Assembly: GCF_006861675.1 (NCBI RefSeq)
Contig: NZ_SGJB01000003.1
Span: 62,001 to 126,000, forward strand
Reading direction: 5' to 3'
Source: Peptacetobacter hominis
Lineage (GTDB): Bacteria; Bacillota; Clostridia; Peptostreptococcales; Peptostreptococcaceae
Length of the DNA: 64,000 nt
The position numbers and the translations under genes were made by a program. Below the pieces are notes generated by a model. That model worked only from the letters and a program-made list of their open reading frames with translations, had not been told where the DNA came from and did not search any database. Below are positions 16,656 through 26,228 of the stretch, in pieces. Position 1 is the first letter of the stretch; every line of letters begins with the position of its first letter.

Positions 16656-16691
16656 AAAAACTGCGTCTACCAATTGGTATTCGCAGTTTTT
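16656..16691. terminator. Bidirectional terminator
   Basis: AAAAACTGCG (16656-16665) and CGCAGTTTTT (16682-16691), between convergent vanZ-like and membrane-protein genes. Confidence 0.8.
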
Positions 16692-16695
16692 ATTT

Positions 16696-17133
16696 TTAAC
16701 TTGATTTTTTGTATCTGATTATATCCTGAATATTTCTGATACTCCACAGAAATACCGGAATTATAAATACTATACCAATATACGTAACAAATAAATTTTT
16801 ACCCCTAAAACTGAAAAAATATACTATAAAAAGAATTATTCCTATAAAAGAAGGAATAAATTTCTTTTTAACAGCTTGTTTAGAATTGATATTCGAACGA
16901 AATAAAGATATAAGAGAATCTATTCTTTGTACATAGAATGAAACAAAGAGTATTGATAATAAATTTAGTTTTCCCCAAAAGTATACATATTCTTCTGGGT
17001 TTAAATTGTAGATGTTATAAGCAATAAATGAAAAACATATAAGCAGTATAAAATCAAAAAAAGTAAATTTTTTTGAATTAATAATATTTTTATATTTACT
17101 GTATATAATAAGATAAGGTGTTCTTAAATCCAT
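16696..17133 (-). CDS. Hypothetical membrane protein (paralogue of the next gene)
   Basis: 145 residues with four hydrophobic segments. Starts MDL, has basic residues before helix 1 (KKFTFFDFILLI), a RIDSLISLF segment after helix 2 and ends in SIRNIQDIIRYKKS. The gene at 17236-17658 shares this layout and similar landmark residues, so the two look like diverged paralogues. GGAGG ribosome site. Function unknown. Confidence 0.6.
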   Translation of the reverse strand: MDLRTPYLIIYSKYKNIINSKKFTFFDFILLICFSFIAYNIYNLNPEEYVYFWGKLNLLSILFVSFYVQRIDSLISLFRSNINSKQAVKKKFIPSFIGIILFIVYFFSFRGKNLFVTYIGIVFIIPVFLWSIRNIQDIIRYKKSS

Positions 17134-17235
17134 AAATAGCCACCTCCGAATATTATGTTTAGTATATTATATCAGAATCATAATATTTGGGTATTCAAAA
17201 GTAATTTCTGTAACTATTTGTAATAAATGTTTAAA

Positions 17236-17658
17236 CTATTTAAGATCTCTTAAAAATTCGTATGAACTTTTAAGGGTTCTTATTGATGCTGAAAATACAG
17301 GATATACAAATATAAGCGCTGTAAAAGACCAGCAAGCAGGTATTTTAAAAAGCATAAAAAGCCATAGTATGAATACCGCAACTCCAATTAAAGAGATTAT
17401 TCCAAAAAATATAGCTGATATGGCCGAAGAAACACCTTTTGTTGATTGAGATACTATAAAATCAACTCTTTCATAAAACATATATATGTATATTATTATA
17501 AAAAGTGATAGTGGCGAATCAGTATACTCATAAAAAAGAACCAAAAAAATCGGAACAAATAATAATATTAAAAATAAATCTATTTTCGAAAAGCGTCTAG
17601 CTCTAAATATCTGAACAAATTTATTCTGAAAGATAGTATATATCTGTTTTAAATCCAT
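17236..17658 (-). CDS. Hypothetical membrane protein (paralogue of the previous gene)
   Basis: 140 residues, four hydrophobic segments, starts MDL, with RRFSKIDLFLIL at helix 1, RVDFIVSQ in the loop after helix 2 and SIRTLKSSYEFLRDLK at the end, matching the neighbour at corresponding positions. AAGGAG ribosome site. Upstream gene of the pair; the 102-bp gap shows no terminator. Function unknown. Confidence 0.6.
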   Translation of the reverse strand: MDLKQIYTIFQNKFVQIFRARRFSKIDLFLILLFVPIFLVLFYEYTDSPLSLFIIIYIYMFYERVDFIVSQSTKGVSSAISAIFFGIISLIGVAVFILWLFMLFKIPACWSFTALIFVYPVFSASIRTLKSSYEFLRDLK

Positions 17659-17795
17659 AAAACCAACTCCTTTTATTTGATTATATCATAGACATATTAT
17701 TATGCCATAAAATAGTAAAAATATAAATATTGACGGAATTATTTGAATATGATAACGTCAAATTAAATTAAGAGTTAAAATTAGGGAGAATAAGA

Positions 17796-18248
17796 ATGAT
17801 TCATATAAGAAGATACAAAAGTGACGACGTATATAATATGGCAAAACTTTTTTATGATACTGTACATAGTATAAATCTGAATGACTATAATGAGGAACAG
17901 GTAAATGCCTGGGCAAATGGAAATGTGGATTTGAAGTTATGGGATGAAAGATATTTAAACAGTTATACTGTAATATCAGAAGATAAAGATATTATGGTGG
18001 GATTTGGAAATATAGATAAAAGTGGATATCTTGATATGCTTTATGTACACAAGGATTATCAGAAGATGGGAATAGCAACTATGATATGTAATGAACTTGA
18101 AAAACAGGCAGATAATTGTGTTTCAGTACATGCATCAATTACAGCAAAACCATTTTTTGAAAAAAGAGGATATATAGTTATAAAAGAGCAGAGGGTCAAT
18201 ATAAGAGGAGTATATCTTACAAATTATGTAATGGAGAAAAGAGTATAG
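17796..18248 (+). CDS. GNAT-family N-acetyltransferase
   Basis: 150 residues. Acetyl-CoA motif in MLYVHKDYQKMGIATMICNELEK (split: MLYVHKDYQKMGI and ATMICNELEK, about 78-100) followed by ASITAKPFFEKRGY, the pattern of YafP/ElaA-like acetyltransferases. Substrate unknown. GGGAG ribosome site; monocistronic, ending in a strong shared terminator. Confidence 0.88.
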   Translation: MIHIRRYKSDDVYNMAKLFYDTVHSINLNDYNEEQVNAWANGNVDLKLWDERYLNSYTVISEDKDIMVGFGNIDKSGYLDMLYVHKDYQKMGIATMICNELEKQADNCVSVHASITAKPFFEKRGYIVIKEQRVNIRGVYLTNYVMEKRV

Positions 18249-18257
18249 GTTATATGA

Positions 18258-18299
18258 ACAAAAAATGCGATTGAGAAAGGATCTAATCGCATTTTTTGT
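18258..18299. terminator. Bidirectional terminator
   Basis: Perfect 15-bp arms ACAAAAAATGCGATT and AATCGCATTTTTTGT with a 12-nt loop between convergent acetyltransferase genes. Confidence 0.9.
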
Positions 18300-18908
18300 T
18301 TATATATTTGTAAAACCATCGCATAAAAGAATTTTATCTTTTTCAGAAATTTCCCTGATAACCCTACATGGATTTCCGGTAGCAACAACACCTGATGGAA
18401 TATCTTTGGTTACAACACTTCCTGCACCAATTACAGTTTCATTCCCTATAGTTACCCCTCCACATATAGTGGAATTTGCTCCTATCCATACATCATTGCC
18501 GATAGAAATTGGTTTTGAGACAAGGACTCCTTCTGCTCTCTGGGATGGATTTATTGGATGCGATGCACATGCTATGCATACACCAGGTGCAATAAATACG
18601 TTTTTTCCGATATATACTGGAGATGTATCTAGAATCACACAGTTATAATTTATTATTGTAAGACCTGATGTGTGAATATTTAATCCATAATCACATCTGA
18701 AAGATGGCTCGATAAAAGTAAGAGGATGGCATGTTCCCAAAAGTCTGTTTAATATTTCAGATCTTTTTTCGGTTTCAGCAGGAGAGGTCGAATTAAATTC
18801 AAAGCATAGATTTTTTGCATTTAATTGTAATTCAGAGGGTATTATTCTATGGTCACAAGCATATCCCATATTTTCTTTCATTATATTTTTCATATCCGGT
18901 TTATTCAT
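18300..18908 (-). CDS. Maltose/galactoside O-acetyltransferase-type hexapeptide enzyme
   Basis: 202 residues. An N-terminal Mac domain (about 5-60) is followed by a left-handed beta-helix of hexapeptide repeats, with the catalytic His in [14 protein letters not shown] (about 117) and [20 protein letters not shown] near 141-160. Such enzymes transfer acetyl groups from acetyl-CoA to sugars. Standard length for LacA/Maa. Monocistronic, terminated by the shared hairpin. Confidence 0.9.
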   Translation of the reverse strand: MNKPDMKNIMKENMGYACDHRIIPSELQLNAKNLCFEFNSTSPAETEKRSEILNRLLGTCHPLTFIEPSFRCDYGLNIHTSGLTIINYNCVILDTSPVYIGKNVFIAPGVCIACASHPINPSQRAEGVLVSKPISIGNDVWIGANSTICGGVTIGNETVIGAGSVVTKDIPSGVVATGNPCRVIREISEKDKILLCDGFTNI

Positions 18909-18970
18909 AAGATTTCCTTTCTACATTTGAATTTATATTAAAATAAAATCAGACTTACTTAAATTTAAAT

Positions 18971-19004
18971 AAAAAATATAGAGCTGACTTTTAAAGTCAG
19001 CTCT
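18971..19004 (-). terminator. Terminator of glnS
   Basis: AGAGCTGACTTT and AAAGTCAGCTCT form a tight 12-bp stem, followed on the minus strand by a T-run (18971-18976). Confidence 0.88.
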
Positions 19005-19010
19005 GATTAA

Positions 19011-20675
19011 TTATTTAGATATTTTAAACTTGCTCTTAAGTGGAACTATTCTGTTGAATACTGGTTTTTCTTCTGTAGAATATTTAGGATCTACGCTGAA
19101 GAATCCATTTCTGAAGAACTGGAATTTATCAAACTCCTTAGCTCCTTTTATCTGAGTTTCTTCTACAAATCCTTCAAGAACCTCAAGTGAACAAGGATTT
19201 ATCTGATCAAGGAAGTCTTTTCCTTTATTTTCTTCAAGATTGTCAAGTATAAGTGGTTCAAATAATCTGAACTGAGCAGGTACAGCAGTTTTTGAATCTA
19301 CCCAGTGTATAGTTGACTTAACTTTACGTCCGTCGTTGCTTTCTCCACCTTTTGTTTCAGGATCGTATGTACAGTGAACTTCAACTACATTTCCGTTTTC
19401 ATCTTTTACACATCCTGTACACTTAACAAAGTATGCACCTTTAAGTCTTACTTCGTTTCCAGGGAATAGTCTGAAGTATTTTTTAACAGGCTCTTCCATG
19501 AAGTCTTCCTGCTCTATATAAAGTACTTTAGAGAATGTAACTTTTCTTTTACCTTTAGACTCATCTTTTGCATTGTTTTCAACTTCTAAAACTTCACTCT
19601 GATCTTCTGGATAGTTGTCTATTACAAGTTTAAGAGGTCTTAAAACAGCCATTGCAAGAGGTGCTTTTGGCTGAAGATCTTCTCTAAGGAAGAAATCAAG
19701 CATCCGACTGTCTACAGTAGAATCAGCTTTTGATACACCTATTTCAGCACAGAAGTTTCTTATGGCTTCTGGAGTATATCCTCTTCTTCTAAGTCCAGAT
19801 ATAGTAGGTATACGAGGATCATCCCATCCATCTACTATGTTGTTGTCTACAAGCTGCTTAAGTTTTCTCTTACTCATTACAGTATTTGTCATGTTAAGTC
19901 TTGCAAACTCTATCTGTCTAGGAACACTTTCCATTTCACATTCTCTGACAACCCAATCGTAAAGAGGTCTCTGCTCTTCAAACTCAAGAGTACATATAGA
20001 GTGAGTTATTCCCTCTATTGCGTCTTCAAGTGGATGAGCAAAAGAGTACATTGGGTAGATACACCATTTATCTCCAGTGTTGTGGTGAGTTGAATGAGCT
20101 ATTCTGTATATTACAGGGTCTCTGAAGTTTATATTAGGGCTTGACATATCTATTTTAGCTCTAAGAACTTTTTCACCGTCTGCAAATTCACCGTTTTTCA
20201 TTCTTTCAAATAAATCAAGGTTTTCTTCTATACTTCTATTTCTGTATGGACTTTCTTTACCTGGCTCTGTAAGAGTTCCTCTGTATTCTCTCATTTCATC
20301 CGCTGTAAGATCACATACGAAAGCCTCACCTTTCTTTATAAGAAGTACCGCTCTATTGTACATTTCATCGAAATATTCTGATGCAAAATAAAGATTATCC
20401 CAATCGAATCCAAGCCACTTTACATCATTTTTTATAGACTCAACATACTCAACTTCTTCTTTTGTAGGGTTTGTATCGTCAAATCTAAGATTGACCTTAC
20501 CTTTGAATTCTTTTGCAAGTCCGAAGTTAAGGCATATACTCTTCGCATGACCGATATGAAGATATCCGTTTGGCTCCGGTGGGAAACGTGTAATAATACT
20601 ATCGTGTTTTCCAGTTTCAAGATCATCTATTATTATATTTTTTATAAAGTTTGATGATACAGTTTCATTTGACAT
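19011..20675 (-). CDS. glnS: Glutamine--tRNA ligase
   Basis: 554 residues, full length for bacterial GlnRS. Class I synthetase: HIGH motif in [15 protein letters not shown] (about 31-45), KMSKS-like VMSKRKL (about 268-274), anticodon-binding beta-barrels in the last 200 residues. It charges tRNA-Gln directly. Many Bacillota lack it and use GatCAB instead, so its presence suggests an acquired gene or a lineage with both routes. No T-box is visible upstream. Confidence 0.97.
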   Translation of the reverse strand: MSNETVSSNFIKNIIIDDLETGKHDSIITRFPPEPNGYLHIGHAKSICLNFGLAKEFKGKVNLRFDDTNPTKEEVEYVESIKNDVKWLGFDWDNLYFASEYFDEMYNRAVLLIKKGEAFVCDLTADEMREYRGTLTEPGKESPYRNRSIEENLDLFERMKNGEFADGEKVLRAKIDMSSPNINFRDPVIYRIAHSTHHNTGDKWCIYPMYSFAHPLEDAIEGITHSICTLEFEEQRPLYDWVVRECEMESVPRQIEFARLNMTNTVMSKRKLKQLVDNNIVDGWDDPRIPTISGLRRRGYTPEAIRNFCAEIGVSKADSTVDSRMLDFFLREDLQPKAPLAMAVLRPLKLVIDNYPEDQSEVLEVENNAKDESKGKRKVTFSKVLYIEQEDFMEEPVKKYFRLFPGNEVRLKGAYFVKCTGCVKDENGNVVEVHCTYDPETKGGESNDGRKVKSTIHWVDSKTAVPAQFRLFEPLILDNLEENKGKDFLDQINPCSLEVLEGFVEETQIKGAKEFDKFQFFRNGFFSVDPKYSTEEKPVFNRIVPLKSKFKISK

Positions 20676-20863
20676 AATAATTCCTCCTTTTTGTTTTAGT
20701 TAAATATCAATTAAACGTATAATAACATATAATAATTTTAATCTAATATCGAGAAAAAATAAAGAGTAATGAGAGTAAAAGATTAATATTTATTAATTAC
20801 GGTCCATTGTGGGTAATATATTATGATATAATCATATTAATTAGTAAACAGGGAGGTGTCAGA

Positions 20864-21520
20864 ATGAAAAAATTAAAAAGAATATTGACAGCATTGATAA
20901 TTTTAGTGGTAGTACTTGCAGGAGGGCTATATTATATGATACTTCCTGACGAAAATCAGAAAAATTTATCATCAGATGCGGAAGAAATAAGCATGCAGCA
21001 GATGATAGAGCTGAAGTTTATAGAAAAAATGGAACTCAAGAAAAATCCGGCGAGATTTGAAGGAATAGTTTCTCTTTCAGAACAGGATGTCGAAAATATA
21101 ATATACACTTTTATGAAAAAAAGTGGAAACGAATCCATTATGCCAAAAGATATATCAATATCAGAGGGTAAAATTATTGTATCAGTACCTGTAAATATAG
21201 CAGGAATAGATACAGTAGCAGAAGTATCGATGACTCCATATGTGTCAAATCAGAATATCTGTGCTGATATAGAAAATATAAAAGTAGGTAAACTTAATAT
21301 AAGTGGTAAGCTTTTTGGAGAAATATATCAATACAATAGAAACGATGAAAATCTATCTATAGAAAAAAATACAATAATGATAGGTTCATCTATTATTGAC
21401 CCTATAAAACCGGGGAAAATATATATAGAAGGAAATTATCTAAAAGCCGACATAAGTATAATGATTTCAGATATGATGAAATATATAAGTTCTTCAGCTA
21501 TAGAAGGACTTGTAAAATAA
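20864..21520 (+). CDS. Membrane-anchored protein of unknown function
   Basis: 218 residues. Basic N-terminus (MKKLKRI) and one membrane helix at about 8-29, then a soluble, probably extracytoplasmic domain. ATG at 20864 has GGGAGGTGT; an in-frame ATG 19 codons earlier has no ribosome site. No family recognised. It is 20 nt before a larger membrane-anchored gene, so they likely form an operon. Confidence 0.65.
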   Translation: MKKLKRILTALIILVVVLAGGLYYMILPDENQKNLSSDAEEISMQQMIELKFIEKMELKKNPARFEGIVSLSEQDVENIIYTFMKKSGNESIMPKDISISEGKIIVSVPVNIAGIDTVAEVSMTPYVSNQNICADIENIKVGKLNISGKLFGEIYQYNRNDENLSIEKNTIMIGSSIIDPIKPGKIYIEGNYLKADISIMISDMMKYISSSAIEGLVK

Positions 21521-21540
21521 CTTTTTAGAGGGAGAATAAC

Positions 21541-23178
21541 ATGAAAAATATAAAGGGTTATATTGCAGCGTTTGTAATAACTGCTGTGTATGCATTTATA
21601 AAACTTCCGGTACTTAGACCGGATTTTACATCACTTTATTATGTAGCAATAATTTTCTTTGTATTAGCGGGTATATTGAACCTGCTTCTAAAAAAAGAAG
21701 AAGATGTTGTTGTGGTAATGAAGAAAAGGATAGGAATTGAATTTAAAATAGCAGCCCGGATAGCTGTATTTGCTGTTATAATACCTGCACTTATTTCTAC
21801 ACCTATTTTCAGAGATAAGTCGTACAGAAATCTTATCGGTAAGGTTGAAGAAAGTGAATTTACAGAGGATATAAGCCCTGTAAGTGTGGATGATATACGT
21901 ATAGTAGATGAAGATATGGCAATGAAGCTTGGAGACAAAAAACTTGGAGAAGTCCCTGCAATAGGAAGTGTTTCAAAACTTGGAGATTTTCATATACAGA
22001 AAGTAGATGGAGAACTATATTGGGTTGCCCCACTTGTACATAGAGATGTTATCAAATGGATAACAAACCTGAGTGGAACTAATGGATATGTGATGGTGTC
22101 AGCAAAAGATCCACAGGATGTAAAACTTGTGCAAAATATAGATGGTAAACAAATAAAAATTAAATATCAGCCGGAAGCATATTTCCTTCAGGATCTTCAT
22201 AGGCATGCATATATAAATGGAGTTGTCTCAAATGGAATGACAGATTTTACAATGGAAGTCGATGATAATGGAAGACCCTACTGGATAATATCTTTATACG
22301 ATCACAAGGTTGGATTCGGTGGTTCTGATGTTACTGGAACTGCAATTGTAGACGCCCAGACAGGTGAGACAAAGGTATATTCAATAAAAAATACTCCAGA
22401 ATGGGTGGATAGAATACAGCCAAGTGATTTTGTAATAAGTCAGATAAATAACTGGGGACTCTATGTAAATGGGTTTATAAACTCCATAATATCTGAAAAA
22501 GGTGTACTTGTTGCAACTGAAGGGACTTCGCTTGTTTATGGTGACGATGACAGATCATACTGGTATACAGGAATAACTTCTGCAGGTGGCGATGAGTCTA
22601 CAATAGGTTTTATGCTTGTAGATTCAAGAACAAAAGAGGCCAAACTTTATAAACAGCCTGGTGCTACAGAGACAGCAGCGATGAAATCAGCAGAAGGTAG
22701 TGTTCAGGAGAAAAATTATGAGGCAACTTTCCCGGTTATGTACAATATATACGGAAAACCAACATATGTATCATCATTAAAGGATAAAGCTGGTCTTGTA
22801 AAAAAAGTAGTCTTTGTATCTGTTGAGGATTATAATATTGTAGGTGTCGGTGACAATAAAAACGATGCAATAAAAAGTTATAAGGAAGCTCTTGAGTCAG
22901 GAGGAAGTGAAATAAGCTCAGAAGCTGCAATCGACGATATAGAAAAAGAGGGAAAGGTACTTAGAATTGCCCGGGATGTAAAGAGTGGCAATACATATTA
23001 TTATATGACAATAGAAGGAATAGAAAATTCGATTTTCTATTGTACATCGAAGGTATCTCCAGAAGTAACACTTACAAAAGAAGGGGACACAGTAAAAATA
23101 AGATATTCAAAATCTGAAAAAGGAAATATAGAGATTGATGAGTTTGACAACTATTCAATAGGGGTAGTTCAAAAGTAA
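21541..23178 (+). CDS. Large membrane protein with repeated beta-rich domains, function unknown
   Basis: 545 residues. Three hydrophobic segments in the first 100 residues (about 5-20, 32-50, 70-90), then about 450 residues outside. Repeating landmarks of aromatic-Tyr-Trp strands followed by a conversion motif occur: DGELYWVAPL, NGRPYWIISLYD with AQTGETKVYSI, and DRSYWYTGI with SRTKEAKLYKQ. These resemble PepSY-like units, though I am not sure of the family. No catalytic motif seen. Operon partner of the preceding anchored protein. Confidence 0.65.
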   Translation: MKNIKGYIAAFVITAVYAFIKLPVLRPDFTSLYYVAIIFFVLAGILNLLLKKEEDVVVVMKKRIGIEFKIAARIAVFAVIIPALISTPIFRDKSYRNLIGKVEESEFTEDISPVSVDDIRIVDEDMAMKLGDKKLGEVPAIGSVSKLGDFHIQKVDGELYWVAPLVHRDVIKWITNLSGTNGYVMVSAKDPQDVKLVQNIDGKQIKIKYQPEAYFLQDLHRHAYINGVVSNGMTDFTMEVDDNGRPYWIISLYDHKVGFGGSDVTGTAIVDAQTGETKVYSIKNTPEWVDRIQPSDFVISQINNWGLYVNGFINSIISEKGVLVATEGTSLVYGDDDRSYWYTGITSAGGDESTIGFMLVDSRTKEAKLYKQPGATETAAMKSAEGSVQEKNYEATFPVMYNIYGKPTYVSSLKDKAGLVKKVVFVSVEDYNIVGVGDNKNDAIKSYKEALESGGSEISSEAAIDDIEKEGKVLRIARDVKSGNTYYYMTIEGIENSIFYCTSKVSPEVTLTKEGDTVKIRYSKSEKGNIEIDEFDNYSIGVVQK

Positions 23179-23215
23179 AAAATATCGCTTATTTTAAAAT
23201 ATTCAGAATTTGGTA

Positions 23216-23244
23216 TTGAAATATTATTTATAATATGATATATA
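23216..23244 (+). promoter_or_regulatory. Promoter for lysine-riboswitch transcript
   Basis: TTGAAA (23216-23221), 17-bp spacer, TATATA (23239-23244), about 35 bp before the riboswitch aptamer. Confidence 0.5.
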
Positions 23245-23277
23245 TAATACATATCAAAAATTAATAGAATAATAAAC

Positions 23278-23460
23278 CATGGTAGAGGCGCTGTATTTAA
23301 GAGTACTCTGAGGAAGTCGGCGGATGTGGATTTCAGAGGGAAGGAAATACAGCCGAAGAAAAAGAATCGGCGGATTGTTTTTCTGGAACTGTATAGAATA
23401 TGTACAGGGCTGTCGCTTTGATAAGTGTTGAGCTACAAGGTTGCTTTGTAATTATATTGA
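23278..23460 (+). ncRNA. Lysine riboswitch (L-box)
   Basis: The leader holds L-box landmarks in order: GGTAGAGGCGC, AAGAGTA, GAGGAAG, AGAGGGAAGGAAA, CAGCCGAAG, and the closing GGGCTGTCGCTTTGATAAGTG side. It is followed by an intrinsic terminator and then lysC-lysA, the expected targets. Binding of lysine should favour termination. Confidence 0.93.
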
Positions 23461-23469
23461 TGTCTATAC

Positions 23470-23502
23470 AATAGTCCAAAGTTACCTTTGGACTATTTTT
23501 TT
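23470..23502 (+). terminator. Riboswitch-controlled terminator
   Basis: AATAGTCCAAAG and CTTTGGACTATT with a short loop and seven Ts, directly after the L-box aptamer and before lysC. Confidence 0.92.
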
Positions 23503-23585
23503 ACATAATAATATAAGGAATTATAAAATAAGTAGCAAAAGCAGATATGTAGAAGGATTTATTATTCTTCATGGGAGGTAAGAAG

Positions 23586-24779
23586 ATGAGTGTAGTTGTA
23601 CAGAAATACGGTGGAAGCTCTGTTGCAGACACTGAAAAAATCAGAAAAATAGCAGAGGGTATCATAGAAAGAAAGAAAACTGATCCCAAAATGGTAGTAG
23701 TAGTTTCAGCTATGGGAAAAACTACAGACCAGTATATAAATATGGCGAAATCTGTAACAGACAAACCATGTAAAAGAGAACTTGATGCACTTTTATCTAC
23801 AGGAGAAATGATATCTGCATCAATGCTTGCAATAACTCTTGAATCACTTGGATGCAAAGCTATAAGCTACAATGCTTATCAGCTTGATATACATACAAGT
23901 GGAAATCACGGAAAATCTCTTATAGACGATATAAATGTCGATAGAATAAAAGAAAGTCTTGACCAGGGATATGTTGTAGTTGTTACAGGATTCCAGGGAA
24001 TAAATGATGAGGGAGATATAACAACTTTAGGAAGAGGTGGATCTGATACTTCAGCAGTTGCCCTTGCAGTAAAACTTGAAGGTAGATGTGAAATATATAC
24101 AGATGTAGATGGAGTATATTTTACAGACCCAAGAACATATCCGGAAGCTAAGAAACTTGATGAAATAGAATATGAGGAAATGCTTGAACTTGCAAGTCTT
24201 GGAGCAAAAGTAATGCATTCAAGAAGTATAGAACTTGCTCAGAAATACGGCGTAGAACTTTATGTAGGACGTACATGTGGAACAGTAAAAGGAACATATA
24301 TAAGAGGAGGAAAAAACATGAAATTAGAAGATAAAGTAATAACAGGAATAGCAACAAGTGACGATGATAGCTCAATAACAATAAAGGATTTCGGAGTAGA
24401 AGATGTAGCAGCTCTATTTGAAGACATAGCAGTTAAATCTATAAGCGTGGATATGATAAGCCAGACAGCTCCAATAGATGGAAAACTTTCAGTATCATTT
24501 ACAATACCAAAGGACGATGTAGATGATTGTGTTGAACTTGTTAAAAAATATGTATCAGAAGATAGTATAGTAGTTGATAATGACATAACAAAATTCTCTC
24601 TTGTAGGTCTTGGAATGAAACATACAGCAGGTGTTGCATCAAAAGTATTTAGAATATTCAAAGACAATAACATAAAAGTAAAACTTATAACAACATCAGA
24701 GATAAGAATAACTTGTGCGATAAACTCATCTGACAAACAGGTTGCAATACAGAAAATGTGTGATGAATTTAATATATAA
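23586..24779 (+). CDS. lysC: Aspartate kinase (lysine-regulated)
   Basis: 397 residues. The amino-acid kinase domain starts VVVQKYGGSSVAD and has FQGINDEGDITTLGRGGSDTSA-type substrate residues (TTLGRGGSDT); two ACT domains follow (about 260-397). Catalyses the first step from aspartate to lysine, threonine and methionine. I chose ATG 23586 because GGGAGGT lies just before it; the ATG five codons upstream contains that site. Control by the L-box points to the lysine-branch isozyme. Confidence 0.96.
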   Translation: MSVVVQKYGGSSVADTEKIRKIAEGIIERKKTDPKMVVVVSAMGKTTDQYINMAKSVTDKPCKRELDALLSTGEMISASMLAITLESLGCKAISYNAYQLDIHTSGNHGKSLIDDINVDRIKESLDQGYVVVVTGFQGINDEGDITTLGRGGSDTSAVALAVKLEGRCEIYTDVDGVYFTDPRTYPEAKKLDEIEYEEMLELASLGAKVMHSRSIELAQKYGVELYVGRTCGTVKGTYIRGGKNMKLEDKVITGIATSDDDSSITIKDFGVEDVAALFEDIAVKSISVDMISQTAPIDGKLSVSFTIPKDDVDDCVELVKKYVSEDSIVVDNDITKFSLVGLGMKHTAGVASKVFRIFKDNNIKVKLITTSEIRITCAINSSDKQVAIQKMCDEFNI

Positions 24780-24801
24780 TTAATCGGATAGAGGTAATAA
24801 G

Positions 24802-26094
24802 ATGAAACTTCATGGTAGTATGGAAATAAGAGAAAATGAACTTTATATAGGTGGTGTAGGTTGCAGACAGATAGCATCTGAATATAAAACTCCTGTATAT
24901 GTGTTTGATGAACAACTTATAATAGATAACTGCAGAGAGTATAGAAAATACTTCAAAGCAGAAGAAAATGGAAATAGAGTTGCATATGCTGGAAAGGCGT
25001 TTCTTCCGTCATATATGTGCAGACTTATGAAAGAAGAAAAAATGTGTCTTGATGTTGTATCTGGAGGAGAATTATATACAGCGTACAAATCAGGATTCCC
25101 TATGGAAAATGTATTCTTTCATGGAAACAATAAAACAAGAGAAGAAGTTGAAATGGGAGTTGCATACGGTGTAGGAAAATTTGTTGTAGATAACTTCTAT
25201 GAACTTGATATGCTTGAGGAGATATGTGAAAGAGAAAATAAAGTACAGGAAATATATTTCAGAATAACTCCTGGAATAGAAGCTCATACTCACGAATATA
25301 TAAAAACAGGGCAGATAGATTCAAAATTCGGATTTGCACTTGTAAATGGTGACTACTACAACGCAATAGAAAAACTTAAAGAATATGACAGAGTAAAACT
25401 TGTAGGAATACATGCTCATATAGGTTCTCAGATATTCGATATAGATCCTTTCCTTGATGAGGTTGATGTAATGATGAATCTTGTAAAGGAAACAAAGGAA
25501 AAATATGGGATAGAGCTTACAGACGTAGACCTTGGGGGAGGAATAGGAGTATATTATACTGATGAAGACAAACCAAAGGCTATAAAAGATTTCTGTGAAG
25601 CAATAATAGAAAGAACTGAAAAAACATGTTCAGAAATAGGTATAGATGTACCAAAACTTGTGATAGAGCCAGGAAGATCTGTCGTTGCAAATGCAGGAAG
25701 TACTCTTTATACTATAGGTTCAATAAAAGAAATAAAAGATGTAAGAGTATATGTGAGTGTAGACGGAGGAATGACAGATAATATAAGACCATCTCTATAT
25801 CATGCCGGATATGAATGCAGTATAGTAAATAAAATGAACAGTAATACAGACAATAAAGTTACTATAGCTGGTAAATGCTGTGAAAGTGGAGACATACTTA
25901 TAAGTAATGTAGCTGTATCTGAAATAGAAAGTGGAGATACACTTATAACAACATCTACAGGTGCATATGGTTATTCAATGTCTTCAAACTACAACAAAAT
26001 ACCAAAACCGGCAGTTGTTGCAGTAAAAGACGGAAAAATAACTCCAGTATGTAGAAGACAGACATTCGATGATTTAATGGAATTAGAATTATAA
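24802..26094 (+). CDS. lysA: Diaminopimelate decarboxylase
   Basis: 430 residues, type III PLP enzyme. PLP lysine in VAYAGKAFL (about 55-63), GGGIGVYY glycine loop for phosphate binding (about 247), catalytic Cys in KCCESGD (about 355-361) and the EPGRSVVANAG motif. It makes lysine from meso-diaminopimelate, the final step. Placed 22 nt after lysC under the same riboswitch. Confidence 0.96.
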   Translation: MKLHGSMEIRENELYIGGVGCRQIASEYKTPVYVFDEQLIIDNCREYRKYFKAEENGNRVAYAGKAFLPSYMCRLMKEEKMCLDVVSGGELYTAYKSGFPMENVFFHGNNKTREEVEMGVAYGVGKFVVDNFYELDMLEEICERENKVQEIYFRITPGIEAHTHEYIKTGQIDSKFGFALVNGDYYNAIEKLKEYDRVKLVGIHAHIGSQIFDIDPFLDEVDVMMNLVKETKEKYGIELTDVDLGGGIGVYYTDEDKPKAIKDFCEAIIERTEKTCSEIGIDVPKLVIEPGRSVVANAGSTLYTIGSIKEIKDVRVYVSVDGGMTDNIRPSLYHAGYECSIVNKMNSNTDNKVTIAGKCCESGDILISNVAVSEIESGDTLITTSTGAYGYSMSSNYNKIPKPAVVAVKDGKITPVCRRQTFDDLMELEL

Positions 26095-26119
26095 TCTGAC
26101 ATTATATATAAAAGAACAA

Positions 26120-26152
26120 GAAAAAGACCTCGACTAAATAGAGGTCTTTTTT
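26120..26152 (+). terminator. Terminator of lysC-lysA
   Basis: AAAAAGACCTC and GAGGTCTTTTTT with a 9-nt loop. Confidence 0.88.
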
Positions 26153-26228
26153 GATTGAAAAGCTATAAAGTATATAAAAATAGTTATAAATATGGTAGAA
26201 TTAAGTGAAATAGTAGGAGGGATTAAAT

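Noticed and set aside
20676-20806. T-box leader upstream of glnS
   Set aside because: The minus-strand leader is short and lacks the T-box sequence and a terminator.
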